DNA of 64,000 bases from Acridotheres tristis (taxonomy: Eukaryota > Chordata > Aves > Passeriformes > Sturnidae): positions 28,571,866 to 28,635,865 of the forward strand of contig CM072919.1 of assembly GCA_037013685.1 (NCBI GenBank), read 5' to 3'. Of this stretch, positions 38,787-49,360 are shown piece by piece; the first letter of the stretch is position 1, and every line of letters begins with the position of its first letter. The notes beneath the pieces are model-generated. The model saw only the letters and a program-made list of their open reading frames with translations. It was not told where the DNA came from and searched no databases. A program made the translations under genes and the position numbers.

Positions 38787-39968
38787 TCAACGAGCTAGGA
38801 ATGATTCTCCATTGTGCTGCCAGTCTAGATCCATCTGTGATACTTTCACTTTGGCAGCTCGGTCCACCTGCTCGTTGTTGTGATGTTCTTCATTAGCCCA
38901 GCTTTTGGGTACATGTGCATCCACGTGTCGAACCTTTATGGTCAATTTCTCTACTCGGGCAGCAATGTCCTGCCAAATCTCAGCTGCCCAGATGGGTTTC
39001 CCTCTGCGCTGCCAGTTGGCCTTTTTCCAGCGATCCAGCCATCCCCACAGAGCATTAGCTACCATCCATGAGTCAGTGTAGAGATAGAGCCTTGGCCACT
39101 TCTCTCATTCAGCAATATCCAAAGCCAACTGGACGGCTTTTAGCTCTGCAATCTGACTCGATCCACCTTCTCCCTCGGTAGCTTGTGCAACTTGTCGTGT
39201 GGGACTCCATACTGCAGCTTTCCATTTCCGGTTAGTGCCTACAATTCGGCAGGAACCATCAGTGAAGAGGGCATATTGTCTTTCACTCTCCGGTAGCTCA
39301 TTATATGGTGGGGCTTCCTCAGCACGTGCCACTTGCTCCTCTTCTTCTTCAGAAGACAATCCAAAAGCCTCACCTTCAGGCCAGTTTGTAATTATTTCCA
39401 GAATCCCAGAGCGATTTGGATTCCCAATACGGGCGTGCTGAGTGATGAGGGCAATCCACTTGCTCCATGTGGTGTCAGTGGCGTGATGTATGGAAGGCAC
39501 CTTTCCTTTGAACATCCAGCCCAGCACTGGCAGTCGGGGTGCCAGGAGGAGTTGTGTTTTTGTGCCAATCACCTCTGAGGCAGCTTGAACTCCTTCATAG
39601 GCGGCCAAGATCTCCTTCTCTGTGGGAGTGTAGTTGGCTTCCGATCCTTTGTAGCTTCTGCTCCAGAATCCCAGTGGTCGACCCCGAGTCTCACCAGGCA
39701 CCTTCTGCCACAGGCTCCAGGACAGACCATGGTTCCCGGCTGCAGAGTAGAGCACGTTCTTCACATCTGGTCCCGTCCTGACTGGGCCAAGGGCTACTGC
39801 ATGAGCAATCTCCTGCTTGATCTGGGCGAAGGCTTGCTGCTGCTCAGGGCCCCAGTGGAAATCGTTCTTCTTGCGGGTGACCAGGTAAAGAGGGCTCACA
39901 ATCTGGCTGTACTCAGGAATGTGCATTCTCCAAAAGCCTATGGCACCTAGGAAGGCTTGTGTTTCCAT
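38787..39968 (-). pseudogene. ERV pol: RT connection and RNase H
   Basis: Begins at the frameshift after the polymerase domain (FLGAIGFWRMHIPEYSQIV, the conserved post-palm region). RNase H follows with its first catalytic Asp in YALFTDGSCR, the Glu in SSQIAELKAV and a later Asp in LYTDSWMVAN. An in-frame TGA at 39105-39107 breaks the domain between the second and third catalytic residues. An acidic poly-Glu stretch (SSEEEEEQ) lies between connection and RNase H. Non-functional as one chain. Confidence 0.88.
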
Positions 39969-41128
39969 CTTGTTGCTGGTGGAGACATAGCGGTGATCTT
40001 ATTAATTACCTCTGTTGGGATCTGACGACGTCCATCTTGCCACTTGACTCCTAGAAACTGAATTTCCTGAGCCGGTCCCTTAACTTTACTTCGCTTAATG
40101 GCAAAACCAGCTTTCAGCAGAATCTGGATAATCTTCTCTCCTTTCTCAAAGACTTCCCCTGCTGTGCTGCCCCATACAATGATGTCATCGATATACTGTA
40201 GATGTTCAGGGGCCTCACCCTTTTCCAGTGCAGCCTGGATCAGTCCATGACAGATGGTGGGACTGTGCTTCCACCCCTGGGGCAGACGATTCCAGGTGTA
40301 CTGCACGCCCCTCCAGGTGAAAGCAAACTGAGGCCTGCATTCTACTGCCAGAGGAATGGAGAAAAATGCATTGGCGATATCGATAGTGGCGTACCACTTT
40401 GCTGCCTTGGACTCCAGCTCGTACTGCAGTTCCAGCATGTCTGGCACAGCAGCGCTCAGCGGTGGAGTCACCTCATTCAATGCACGATAGTCCAGAGTCA
40501 ATCTCCATTCTCCTTCAGATTTACGCACAGGCCAGATGGGGCTGTTGAAGGGTGAGTGGGTTTTGCTGACCACCCCTTGGCTCTCCAGTTTACGGATCAT
40601 TTCATGGATGGGAATCACTGAGTCTCTGTCAGTACGGTATTGCCGACGGTGTACTGTTGTTCTGGCGATTGGTACCCGTTGCTCTTCAACTCTCAGTAGT
40701 CCCACAGCAGAGGGGTCATCTGCAAGACCAGGCAAGGTGCTCAGTTTTCTAATGCCGTCTGTCTCTACAGCAGCTATCCCGAAAGCCCAGCAATATCCTT
40801 TTGGGTCTTTGAAGTATCCATTTCTAAGATAGTCTATGCCAAGGATGCATGGGGCCTCTGGACCAGTCACGATGGGGTGTTTCTGCCACCTGTTCCCAGT
40901 TAAACTCACTTCAGCTTCCACTACTGTCAGCTGCTGGGATCCTCCTGTTACCCCAGAAATAGAGATGGATTCTTCTCCTACATACTTTGATGGCATCAGA
41001 GTACACTGGGCGCCGGTGTCAACCAAAGCCTTATGTTTTTGTGGGTCGGATGTGCCAGGCCATCGGATCCACACAGTCCAATAGATCCGATTATCCCTCT
41101 CCTCTACCTGGCTAGAGGCAGGGCTCCT
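39947..41128 (-). pseudogene. ERV pol: protease and reverse transcriptase
   Basis: Follows gag in the same frame after a single TAG (41129-41131). The aspartic protease has the active-site LVDTGAQCTL and the downstream CILGIDYL. The reverse transcriptase then shows LTLDYRALNEV, the FAFTWRGVQYTWNRLPQG region and the YIDD catalytic box (LQYIDDIIVWG). The frame ends at 39947, where a one-base-type frameshift moves the reading into the next segment. Polymerase residues are all present. Confidence 0.92.
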
Positions 41129-42922
41129 CTATTCCTGATCTTGGTACACGTTGCTCTCTCCCTGTAAATAGGTTCTTGAGGTTCCTTCAAGAGGATCAGT
41201 CATATCATCATTCTGATACTGTCTGGAGTTCTGTACACGAGAGACTGGAGCAGCATTGACTCTAGATGAGCTTCTTGGGGTAGGTGTCCCTCTTTTCAGC
41301 TCACGTACCCGGGCTGCTAAGGAGGAGGTGGGTTTTCCATCCCACTTCCTCATGTCTTCTCCATGTTCCTGAAGGAAAAACCAGAGGTTACCTCGTGGAG
41401 TGTGTCCTCTCTCCCTGCCTGAGGAACGCCGGCTCCTAATGGCAGAAACTCTTGTTGGTTCGGGAGAGATCTGGTAGTTGTTTTCCTTAAGTTCTTTTTT
41501 TAGTTTCTGATGACCCTCTTCAATCAAGGTTCAGACTTGCTCCACCAGCCTTGTTTCCACGGATGAGACATGGGTACGAAATGGGCCTGTGACAGTGTCC
41601 TCATAAATTCTTAGTTTATTGGCCAAGACGCCTACCATGTCCTCACCTTCCCTCCACTGCAGCGTTGCCAGGTAACGGGAATACATCTCTGGTCCAAGCC
41701 GTGTGAATCTCAACCACATCTGTGACGTGCACCGGACACAGTCTGGGCTCTTAGGAAATCTCTCATCTTCTGAGAAAATGATCTCCAGTACAGCCAATTC
41801 CCTCAGGCATTGGATACCTTGTTCTATTGTGCTCCATTTTCCTTGGTGCACCTGAAGATCTTCTTTACAAAGGTATCTGTCCTTCACGCTTGTCAGCAGT
41901 CGTCGCCAGAGGCTGAGAGTTTCTTGGGTTCTCCCAATCCCCTGGTCAATGACCACATCCCGGGACAGAGATCCCAGTTGCCTGGCCTCACATCCATCCA
42001 GAATGGTGTCATTGGCTGCAGCGTCCCAGATGCGGAGCAGTCAGGTCAAGATGGACTCACTTGTCTGGCGGGTGAATTCCCTCCGCAGGTCACGCAGCTC
42101 ACCCAGGGATAGAGAGCGAGTGATGATTTCTGGCTCTGTCACTTCCGCTGGGTGCGAAGGTCCTTTCACGTCCTCATCAGTCACTATGCGGACTGATTTG
42201 CTCTTTGATTTCTTCTTCTGAACGGGGGCAATTGCTACTGGTCTAGGCTGTTCTGGTTCAGTGATGGTTTGTGTGGAGATGCTGATGGAGCTTCTGGCTT
42301 TTTCCTCCTCTGTGGCAGTCTGCATAGACACGGACACCGTTGCTTTGCTTTTGGCTTTTTCCTCCTCTGTGACAGTCTGCGTAGACACGGACACTGTTGC
42401 TTTTTGTTTGGCTCTTCTCCTCTTTGTGACATTCTGTGCAGACGTGGACGAAGTTGATTTGTTTCTTTTTTCCTCTTCCTCAAGAATACGCAGCAATCCA
42501 CCATGTAGTGTTTTGTTTCTAAGCATGTTGTAGGCTGTGCAGAGGAGACAAAGCAGAACTAACAACAATATTATACTGTCCTTAGCATCCAGCAGGAACT
42601 CAACATTTCCAAAAACTACTGTATCAGGCCGGAAAGATTGGAAAAAATCATCCTTTACCCCTCCCCCCAAGGGCTGGGTGTGATTGTTAAAGCCCCGGAT
42701 GTAGCAACCTAGACTAGGACAAGCAAACAAAGTCGAGTATATATTCCGGATTATGTTCATTGCCTCAGAGGTTATCATGCAGTAGACATAATAGGCCAAT
42801 AAAGCAATTTTTGTACCATATCCTGGTCTACACAGGAGCATTACAGCTGGCAGATAGTTCCCCATGTGTGGAAAAATATAGAGAGCAAGATATAAAACCC
42901 ATGTAAGCATGTTGAGAATCAT
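41129..42922 (-). pseudogene. ERV pre-gag/gag with membrane-spanning N-terminus
   Basis: One frame from ATG at 42922 to TAG at 41129, interrupted by TGA codons at 42041-42043 and 41531-41533. The first 293 codons are unusual. Hydrophobic segments lie at residues 1-17, about 24-31, 38-50 and 116-134 (SIILLLVLLCLLCTAYNML). A Lys/Glu-rich region follows with tandem 19-residue repeats containing STQT and TEEEKA. The rest is gag-like: a helical capsid-type region (MYSRYLATLQWREGEDMVG) and an Arg/Ser-rich C-terminus without CCHC boxes. Assignment as gag rests on position between primer-binding site and protease. The leader between the primer-binding site and ATG is only about 45 bases. Confidence 0.75.
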
Positions 42923-42967
42923 GGTGAAAACAAAATTGTAATACTGACTTTTCTCAGTACCCTTTGT

Positions 42968-42985
42968 GCCCCACGTTGGGCACCA
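42968..42985 (-). other. Primer-binding site, tRNA-Lys(1,2)-like
   Basis: TGGTGCCCAACGTGGGGC on the minus strand, five bases after the LTR end, differs at one base from the complement of the tRNA-Lys(1,2) 3' end. That primer is known from foamy viruses and some betaretroviruses. Confidence 0.85.
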
Positions 42986-42990
42986 ATAAA

Positions 42991-43608
42991 TGTATTGGTT
43001 TGAAAGTAAAACCAGTGCGAGACTCCAAGTCAGTAATACAATTTAATAGAAGAAAAGAGAAAAAAATAAAATACATGCAATAATATAAAAGAAACAACCA
43101 CCAACACAGTCAGAAATACAACCTGACACCCTGTCAGTCAGGGTGTTGGTAGCAGTCCGTATAAATGGTGGCTGCAGTCCTCCTGGATGACAGATGTGGT
43201 TCCGTTGAAGCAGTGCTCCTGTAGAAGGTGCAGTTTTCCTCTGAAGATCCAGCGATGATGTGGAAATGATCCGACTTTCCTCTGGGATCCAGTAGAAAGG
43301 TCTGCCCTCGTGTCCCAAACCCCAGTTTTTTATCTAGGTAGGAAAGGCTTGGCTCCTGCCCCTGGCTGGGGCATCTCCCAGTGGGATGATGTAATCTTAT
43401 CAGTCACACAATAGGACTTAATGGCCCATTAACGGAATATATCTTCCGGAGGAAGGATGGGTTGTGAATAGATAACGATGATCATCCCCCATCTTATCAG
43501 ATGGCACATCAGCAGAGGATATCTCCCACAGAGATAAGGATCACCACCCCTCCCACATTTGAACAGATGGTGATAGAATACACAAATGTTGCATTGTATC
43601 CCAGGACA
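42991..43608 (-). repeat. 5' LTR of class III ERV
   Basis: A 618-bp LTR. Its last plus-strand base before the gap, ending CCCAGGACA, is exactly the TGTCC terminus seen in the 3' LTR. Confidence 0.95.
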
Positions 43609-43708
43609 NNNNNNNNNNNNNNNNNNNNNNNNNNNNNNNNNNNNNNNNNNNNNNNNNNNNNNNNNNNNNNNNNNNNNNNNNNNNNNNNNNNNNNNNNNNN
43701 NNNNNNNN
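43609..43708. other. Assembly gap (100 Ns)
   Basis: Exactly 100 Ns, beginning at the first base beyond the LTR terminus. Confidence 0.99.
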
Positions 43709-44312
43709 TTTGATTAAAGAACACCTGTGTTGGGAATTTGAATTTCTGCCCTGAGGAAAGAAGGGGATTGCAGTTTTTTCTGAAGATGAAGCCTGAGCAG
43801 AGAAAAGGGAGACAAATAAAAATCGTTGCTGTTGGACATTTTCAATTCTTAAAAGTAATACCCCATGGAATAGACATGACCCATATCTACAACTTTGGGA
43901 CGGCTGTAGATTGGGAGGAGTGTCACGGTTGCAGATTTCCCGGGCGGATGCAAATCGTGAGAGGTAAAACTACAAGAAGACTTTTTTTCTTCTTGTGGAA
44001 CACAACTCCTACAACTTCGACAAGAAGAAACTTCTTTCTCCAAAAGTAAACGAAAAAAGACTAAATTAGGCACTGACTGAAGTATCTGTTGTATATTTGT
44101 TTTGTTGTTGTGAAGACTGGGAAAGGGAGGGACGGAGTGATGTGAAAAATCTTATTCTGAATTTTTTTTTTTCCCCTTTTTGTTTGTGTAGTTAATAAAT
44201 TTTCTTCTATACCCTTTCAAAGTTTTAAGCCTGCCTTGCTCTTTGACTCCTGGTTCTGTCTCACAACAGAAAGAAATAAGTTTATTTAAATTGGCAACTC
44301 AAACCTAAGACA
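43709..44312 (+). mobile_element. LTR of a second ERV family, plus orientation (5' end in gap)
   Basis: AATAAA at 44194-44199 is followed by a U5-like tail ending in AAGACA at 44312. A perfect 18-base primer-binding site begins six bases later. No gag follows the primer-binding site; ordinary AT-rich sequence resumes within about 40 bases. The left end is lost in the gap. A plus-strand frame of 103 codons inside it has no recognisable domain. Confidence 0.75.
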
Positions 44313-44318
44313 TTAATT

Positions 44319-44336
44319 TGGTGCATTGGCCGGGAA
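44319..44336 (+). other. Primer-binding site, tRNA-Gly
   Basis: TGGTGCATTGGCCGGGAA is the exact complement of the 3' end of tRNA-Gly(GCC) including CCA. Confidence 0.9.
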
Positions 44337-47300
44337 AGTAAAAATTAAACCATACCTGTCTTTTCAAACAAAGACACCAGCCATATTTAATGAACATTGC
44401 TATTGTAAAATTGTTTCCTAGGCTATTCTGTGCTAGTCTATATTTGGACTAACTATCGATGAAAGCCAACATCTGATGTGTTGACTGTAGTGATTGAAAA
44501 AGGTGCTTTTTTTGTTAACATACATCTTCCTAAGGAAAAAAAAAAGAAATTGTAGAACACAAAAGTTGTGGTGTTCTATGCTGCCAAAAATATGAAAATG
44601 GACAGTTTTGCTATTTATTTTGGCTTAGTATATCTCATGAATTAAGATTTTAATCCACTCCCCCTTCCATTTAGTTCCCAAATGTCTGTATGACTGTATC
44701 TCACAAAATGTACAGATTGGAGCAGTATTTACAGATCATTGTATCCCATCCCTGCTCCTAGGAGTGGTGAATGATCCTTTTTTTCCCCTAGGCTGACAGT
44801 TCTACTTCAAAATTATTATTGAATCAATAGGAAGGCCACATGATGGTTTATCTACCATTTATACTGAGACCCCCATCAGTATTTCTTCAATTTTTTTACC
44901 AACTATGTCTTTATGAAGACTGAAACAAAAAAAACCCACAAACAGATAAATTTTGAAAGGCTCATTAAAAAAAAGTATTTAAATTCTATGAAAGCATTAC
45001 TATAGATGGATAGGTAAAAATCTTGCATACAGTCAGTTGCTTGGAGCTGTAGCTATTCTGGATATCCTCCAATTTTTCTTCATAAAAATTGGAAGATGTT
45101 CACCACAATTAACATTAAAACTTACAGTCACTGAGATAAGGCAGAAACAAATTAATTTGCATTTAATACATTATTTTTCCCGCTCTCATCCACTTAGCTT
45201 AAAAGTTTGGTGTTCCACCACTTGATATTCCAGCGCACAATGATATTCTCTCTCCCCTTCTGCTTTTATCCATTTGCAGACTTTAGTTCACACCATGCAG
45301 CAACATTCCTGGCCTGAAACAGACTTCTAAAGGCATCCCAGTACCTCATGCTTTTTTGGATCATTTTTTGACTTTCTGAAAAATCAGCTAATGTAAATCA
45401 CTACAATGAATTGTGGCTTCCTCATTTTCTCATAGGGTTCAGGCTGTCAGTATGGCTCTCAATGTTCTTGTGTATTTTAGCATTTCTGTCTCATCACAGA
45501 AATAACAACTCAGGGGACAGTCTAGCAGAATGCCAAAATGGGATGCAACAATAATCCTACCAGATATCATAGTTGGTATTTACACCATAATGCATACCGA
45601 AGCTTGAAAGTTTCTTAATTTTTTTAAAACTGAAATTAATAATAAAGTAACTTAACAGACCAAAGTTTTGCTTTTTCAAACAGCTTCTCAGACTACAAAA
45701 TTGCACCATCTACCTATTCACTCTGTGTATAGCTCATTATCATAATCCACCACAGAATTTGAATTCAGGCCATACTCAATTGGAACAAAATTACTTTATT
45801 CCTTCAGCACTCTCATCTGAATTTCAGCTAAGCTTATGAGTATGAAAGTGTTACACACACAGCCTCAAGCTCCTGCTTCCCCCCTTCACTGCAGCCCAGA
45901 CTGATCACAGGATTTTGCTAAGATATCACATCAGCCTCCTTAACCAGGCAGAAACACTCCATTGCTTCCTAGAGAGGCCAGCACACCACCTTCGTCCATG
46001 CCTTTGGTTTTTTTTGTTCACACTGGAACCATACTCCTGCTATTCTTGTTGTGCTGATTCTCTGAGGTTTCCCATTTATTTCTCCAACCTTTCCCCAATA
46101 TATTATGGTGAATTCTTCCTGTCCTTTCACTCTCCACAGAAATTAAAGCACTGTACAAGGTTCTCCTCCTCTTAAAGAGGCTCCCCCTCTTTTTACTCCA
46201 GGCCAATTCGTTGACAGGTGATACCAGGCATTGGCAAGATGAGAGAACTTGTCTCCTAAAACTGGATGGAATGTGGTCAGTTAATTTCCTTACCTTCTCT
46301 TTTGCTTTCAACAATAGCCAACTGATTCTGGGCTTTTTCCACAAAAGTTATAGTCTTCTTTCCCCGGTTCTTCTAATGTGGTCTCTAACCTTGCATCAAT
46401 GTCATTCTCTACCACCAAACTACCTAAGAGTAAGTTAAGAAAGGTGTAAGACAGACTGGGTATTGAAATATTAGAGTAATATTAGAGTAATGTTCCCTTA
46501 CTCCTTTCAAGAAGTGAAGGAAGCTTTCCACATCCTGTAGACCTGAAAGCAGTTTGATCTTCTCTGAGTGCTTTTGTAATAGAATAAAGAGGAAAAAAAA
46601 TTACCCTGGCAAAATCACTTGGGGAAAAGCCCATATAATCTGTCAGAAGGTGTTCAAGACTTGGAAAGCTGGCCTTACCTTCTAGCTAAAAAAATGTATG
46701 GTGAGACACAGGAAAAAAAAAACAATAGTTCAAACATTATTGTGTTCTTCAAAGGACCTATCTGGCATGTGTTTGTGTGACTCTTACAGTGTACACGGTA
46801 ATCACCCATCATGGAAACTGATGTCCCAACTAAATAATTATAGCAAACCATTCATGCAAAAAGACATCCTCAGAATCATCAATAAATCTTCACTTGCCAG
46901 CTCCAACAACATGCAAAGGTATGTGCATTCTACTATGGGTTGCCAAGCTTGACATTGTCTTTAAAGCTATTAGCATTGTAATAAATCAACATTTTTCAGT
47001 TTTAATCTATTTTTCCTAAAACAGCTTAACAACTTATTTATACTTCTATACTGTAGCTTCACTATAAAATTAGTCTTATTCAAAGCATTATTTCTAGGTT
47101 TTGCTGTCTATATTATCAATAAGGATGATCTCTTCCAATTGTTTCCTTTTAGCACATAATGTCTTAATGCTGAAACTTAATAACTGGCTTTAACCAGACC
47201 ACACTATAGAACTTTTAAAGTTGGAAAATTTGTTTCTGATTCTTTGGTACCAGTGAAACTTAGAAAAAACCTAAGTTATCTATCAACAATTCTTTGCTTA

Positions 47301-49027
47301 GTCTGTTTTACTGGTAGTGTAAATAGTATTTCCCACTTTATGAGGGCTGAAAGTGTGTGTGAGTTAAGCAACCACCATGACTATGTCTGAGCACATTGAC
47401 AAACAAATCACCAAAGATAAAATACTAACACGTATTTTATGTCTAAACTCAGCTAGATAGTCATCAACCAGTCTCTTAGTGTAGCCATACAATTACAGCA
47501 CTGGACATCAAAAACATGCACATAAGGTAAATGCATTGTCCTTTTCCCAAAATAAAGGAAGAGAACTAAGCATTTATTGCACAGAAATCCAGGACCCCAA
47601 GTTTCAAGTTGGTTTTAAATGTTCCCTGGTCTAAAGTTATATTTTTAAAAACATCCTCTTTTTCTCCTACACAGCAAATTAAACCACAACAGCAGCTCTT
47701 TATAATACCATTTTTATTTCTCAGCCAGAAATACAATTTAATTTGATATTTCAATTAACAGTGGTACTTATTCCATAAACAAATCCCTTATCTCTTTGGC
47801 ATCTGATCATATTCTGTTTTTCAAACTAAAGACTATATAGGAAGACTTTACTTTCAAGACATTAAATTTACACCAGTGTAGTTAACTTTGAAAAATACAC
47901 TTTTTATTTTTTTATATTTTCTAATAAACCTAAAAAAAATAACCAAAGCACAAAATGCACACTAGTGGGCTGTGTTCATGTAAACTGTGGAGTGACAGAG
48001 TAAGAACTCATTTTCCAGATCACATGCACTAACTAGTGCTTTCTAGTAATTCTGAATGATAAACAAACTCTATCAGAAACTCTTAACTCTATCAGAAACA
48101 ATTGATCAAATAACTTATGTTTCAAAGCATTATGAAATTATTTTTAACTTCTGCAGAAGTCATCAGGCAAAATCAAGTTATGTACTGCTTCAGTAAGATT
48201 GCACCTAAAAAAAAAAGACAGTATGAAAACCATTTTCTTTTTTAAACTAAAGTTACCCAAAGTTCTAAAAACATGTAGGAATACAGCTGTCAAAACTGCA
48301 TTTAATGTCATGTTTGGATAAAAATTTATTAAGTAACAGAAGTAACCCAATGCATTATTCTGCTGAAAAATTCAAGATCATCTCTTCAACGCTGACAAGA
48401 AATACTTCACTGCACTCTTGTCAAGAAAAAATCTGCCCTCCAGAGCTCCTGTTCAGTGCTTCATGTTAACAGAATTTCCAAAGCTATGCTGAAGTTGACA
48501 CTTTCTGCTACTATAGATGAAATGAACACCACAAATTAAAATCAAATACATTACCAACATACCAGTACAGACATTCCAGTTTTTGTCTCAAGACAATATA
48601 AAAACAAAATCTACTAAAAAACTCCAAAACCTAAACAACCAAAAAACCTTCACTTCCTGGAAGACTTGGTTTAAATAACTTAAATATTTATTCTGAGCAT
48701 GTTTTATAGAATAAAAAGGACAAAGCAATTATTTCCCTGCAGAAACTAAAAAAATAATTAAATAGAAGTCAAGTAGCAAAGTTTTCTTTTACAAACGAAA
48801 CTCACCCACATCACCAGTACAAGCTCATTCTCAAAATGTATTAATTGTTTAAATAGCAAGTGATTAATCCAGTCAAGCTCAGTTTCCTGGCCATATTGGA
48901 AGAAAAACCCATGCATTTTACTACAGAAAGAAAAGTAAACCCAAAAAGACTCCTTGAGTACTTATCCAAGAGCAGTTTCTAACAACAAGCCAAAATTAGC
49001 AAGAACCAAGCAGACATCATCAATTTT
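44337..49027. other. Non-coding stretch, probably MACIR 3' UTR at right end
   Basis: No gene recognised. The right part is downstream of MACIR on its strand and probably includes its 3' UTR. Several TTTATT sites (AATAAA on the minus strand), for example near 48690 and 47890, could serve for polyadenylation. ORFs of 60-110 codons have no domains. Confidence 0.5.
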
Positions 49028-49360
49028 TCAGTGTTGAACTACTGTAAATAGTAGATGTAGCAGTACAGAAAAAAAAATCCCAAAATCAAAAGCCTTTTTT
49101 TTTGTTAAAATGTGTCTGAAGAAATATCTACTAGTTGCAGTCAAATCTGCATCAGAAGCTGCTTCATCAGGAAAGGCTTCTCTCTCCAAGTATTTGTAGA
49201 ACATTGCACTCCCAAGACTGTATTCAAATAAATCACTTTCTGGTAACACTGAGCTGATAAGATCACCTACAAAGTGGACAGTCAAGTATACAGCAAAACG
49301 GTGGATTTTTGCAGCAACAGAGAAAATATCAGAAACCATTTCTAAATTTGAGATCACAGC
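49028..49360 (-). other. In-frame open extension after the MACIR stop codon
   Basis: Directly after the MACIR TGA (49363-49361) the same frame stays open for 110 codons to a stop at 49028. An internal ATG at 49339 would give 103 residues. The peptide is protein-like (acidic stretch PDEAASDADLTATSRY, hydrophobic end) with no domain I recognise. It may be a readthrough extension, a downstream ORF or chance; normal MACIR ends at the TGA. Not counted as a gene. Confidence 0.35.

Larger units (their letters stand above)
37236..43608 (-). mobile_element. Class III (ERV-L/spuma-like) provirus, young, no env
   Basis: Complete two-LTR provirus on the minus strand: 5' LTR 42991-43608, primer-binding site, pre-gag/gag, protease, reverse transcriptase, RNase H, integrase, polypurine tract, 3' LTR 37236-37853. 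Integrase ends about 80 bases before the 3' LTR, so there is neither env nor dUTPase. The two LTRs are the same length (618 bp) and differ at six positions (about 1%), indicating a recent insertion. Even so the coding region carries one frameshift (near 39968) and in-frame TGA stops at four places. The gag has no CCHC zinc knuckle, as in class III and foamy-type gag. The upper edge coincides with an assembly gap, so the target duplication cannot be checked. Confidence 0.93.

Noticed and set aside
38787..42043. In-frame TGA codons in the young ERV as selenocysteine or programmed readthrough
   Set aside because: Four scattered TGAs without a common context, plus a real frameshift, fit CpG decay better.
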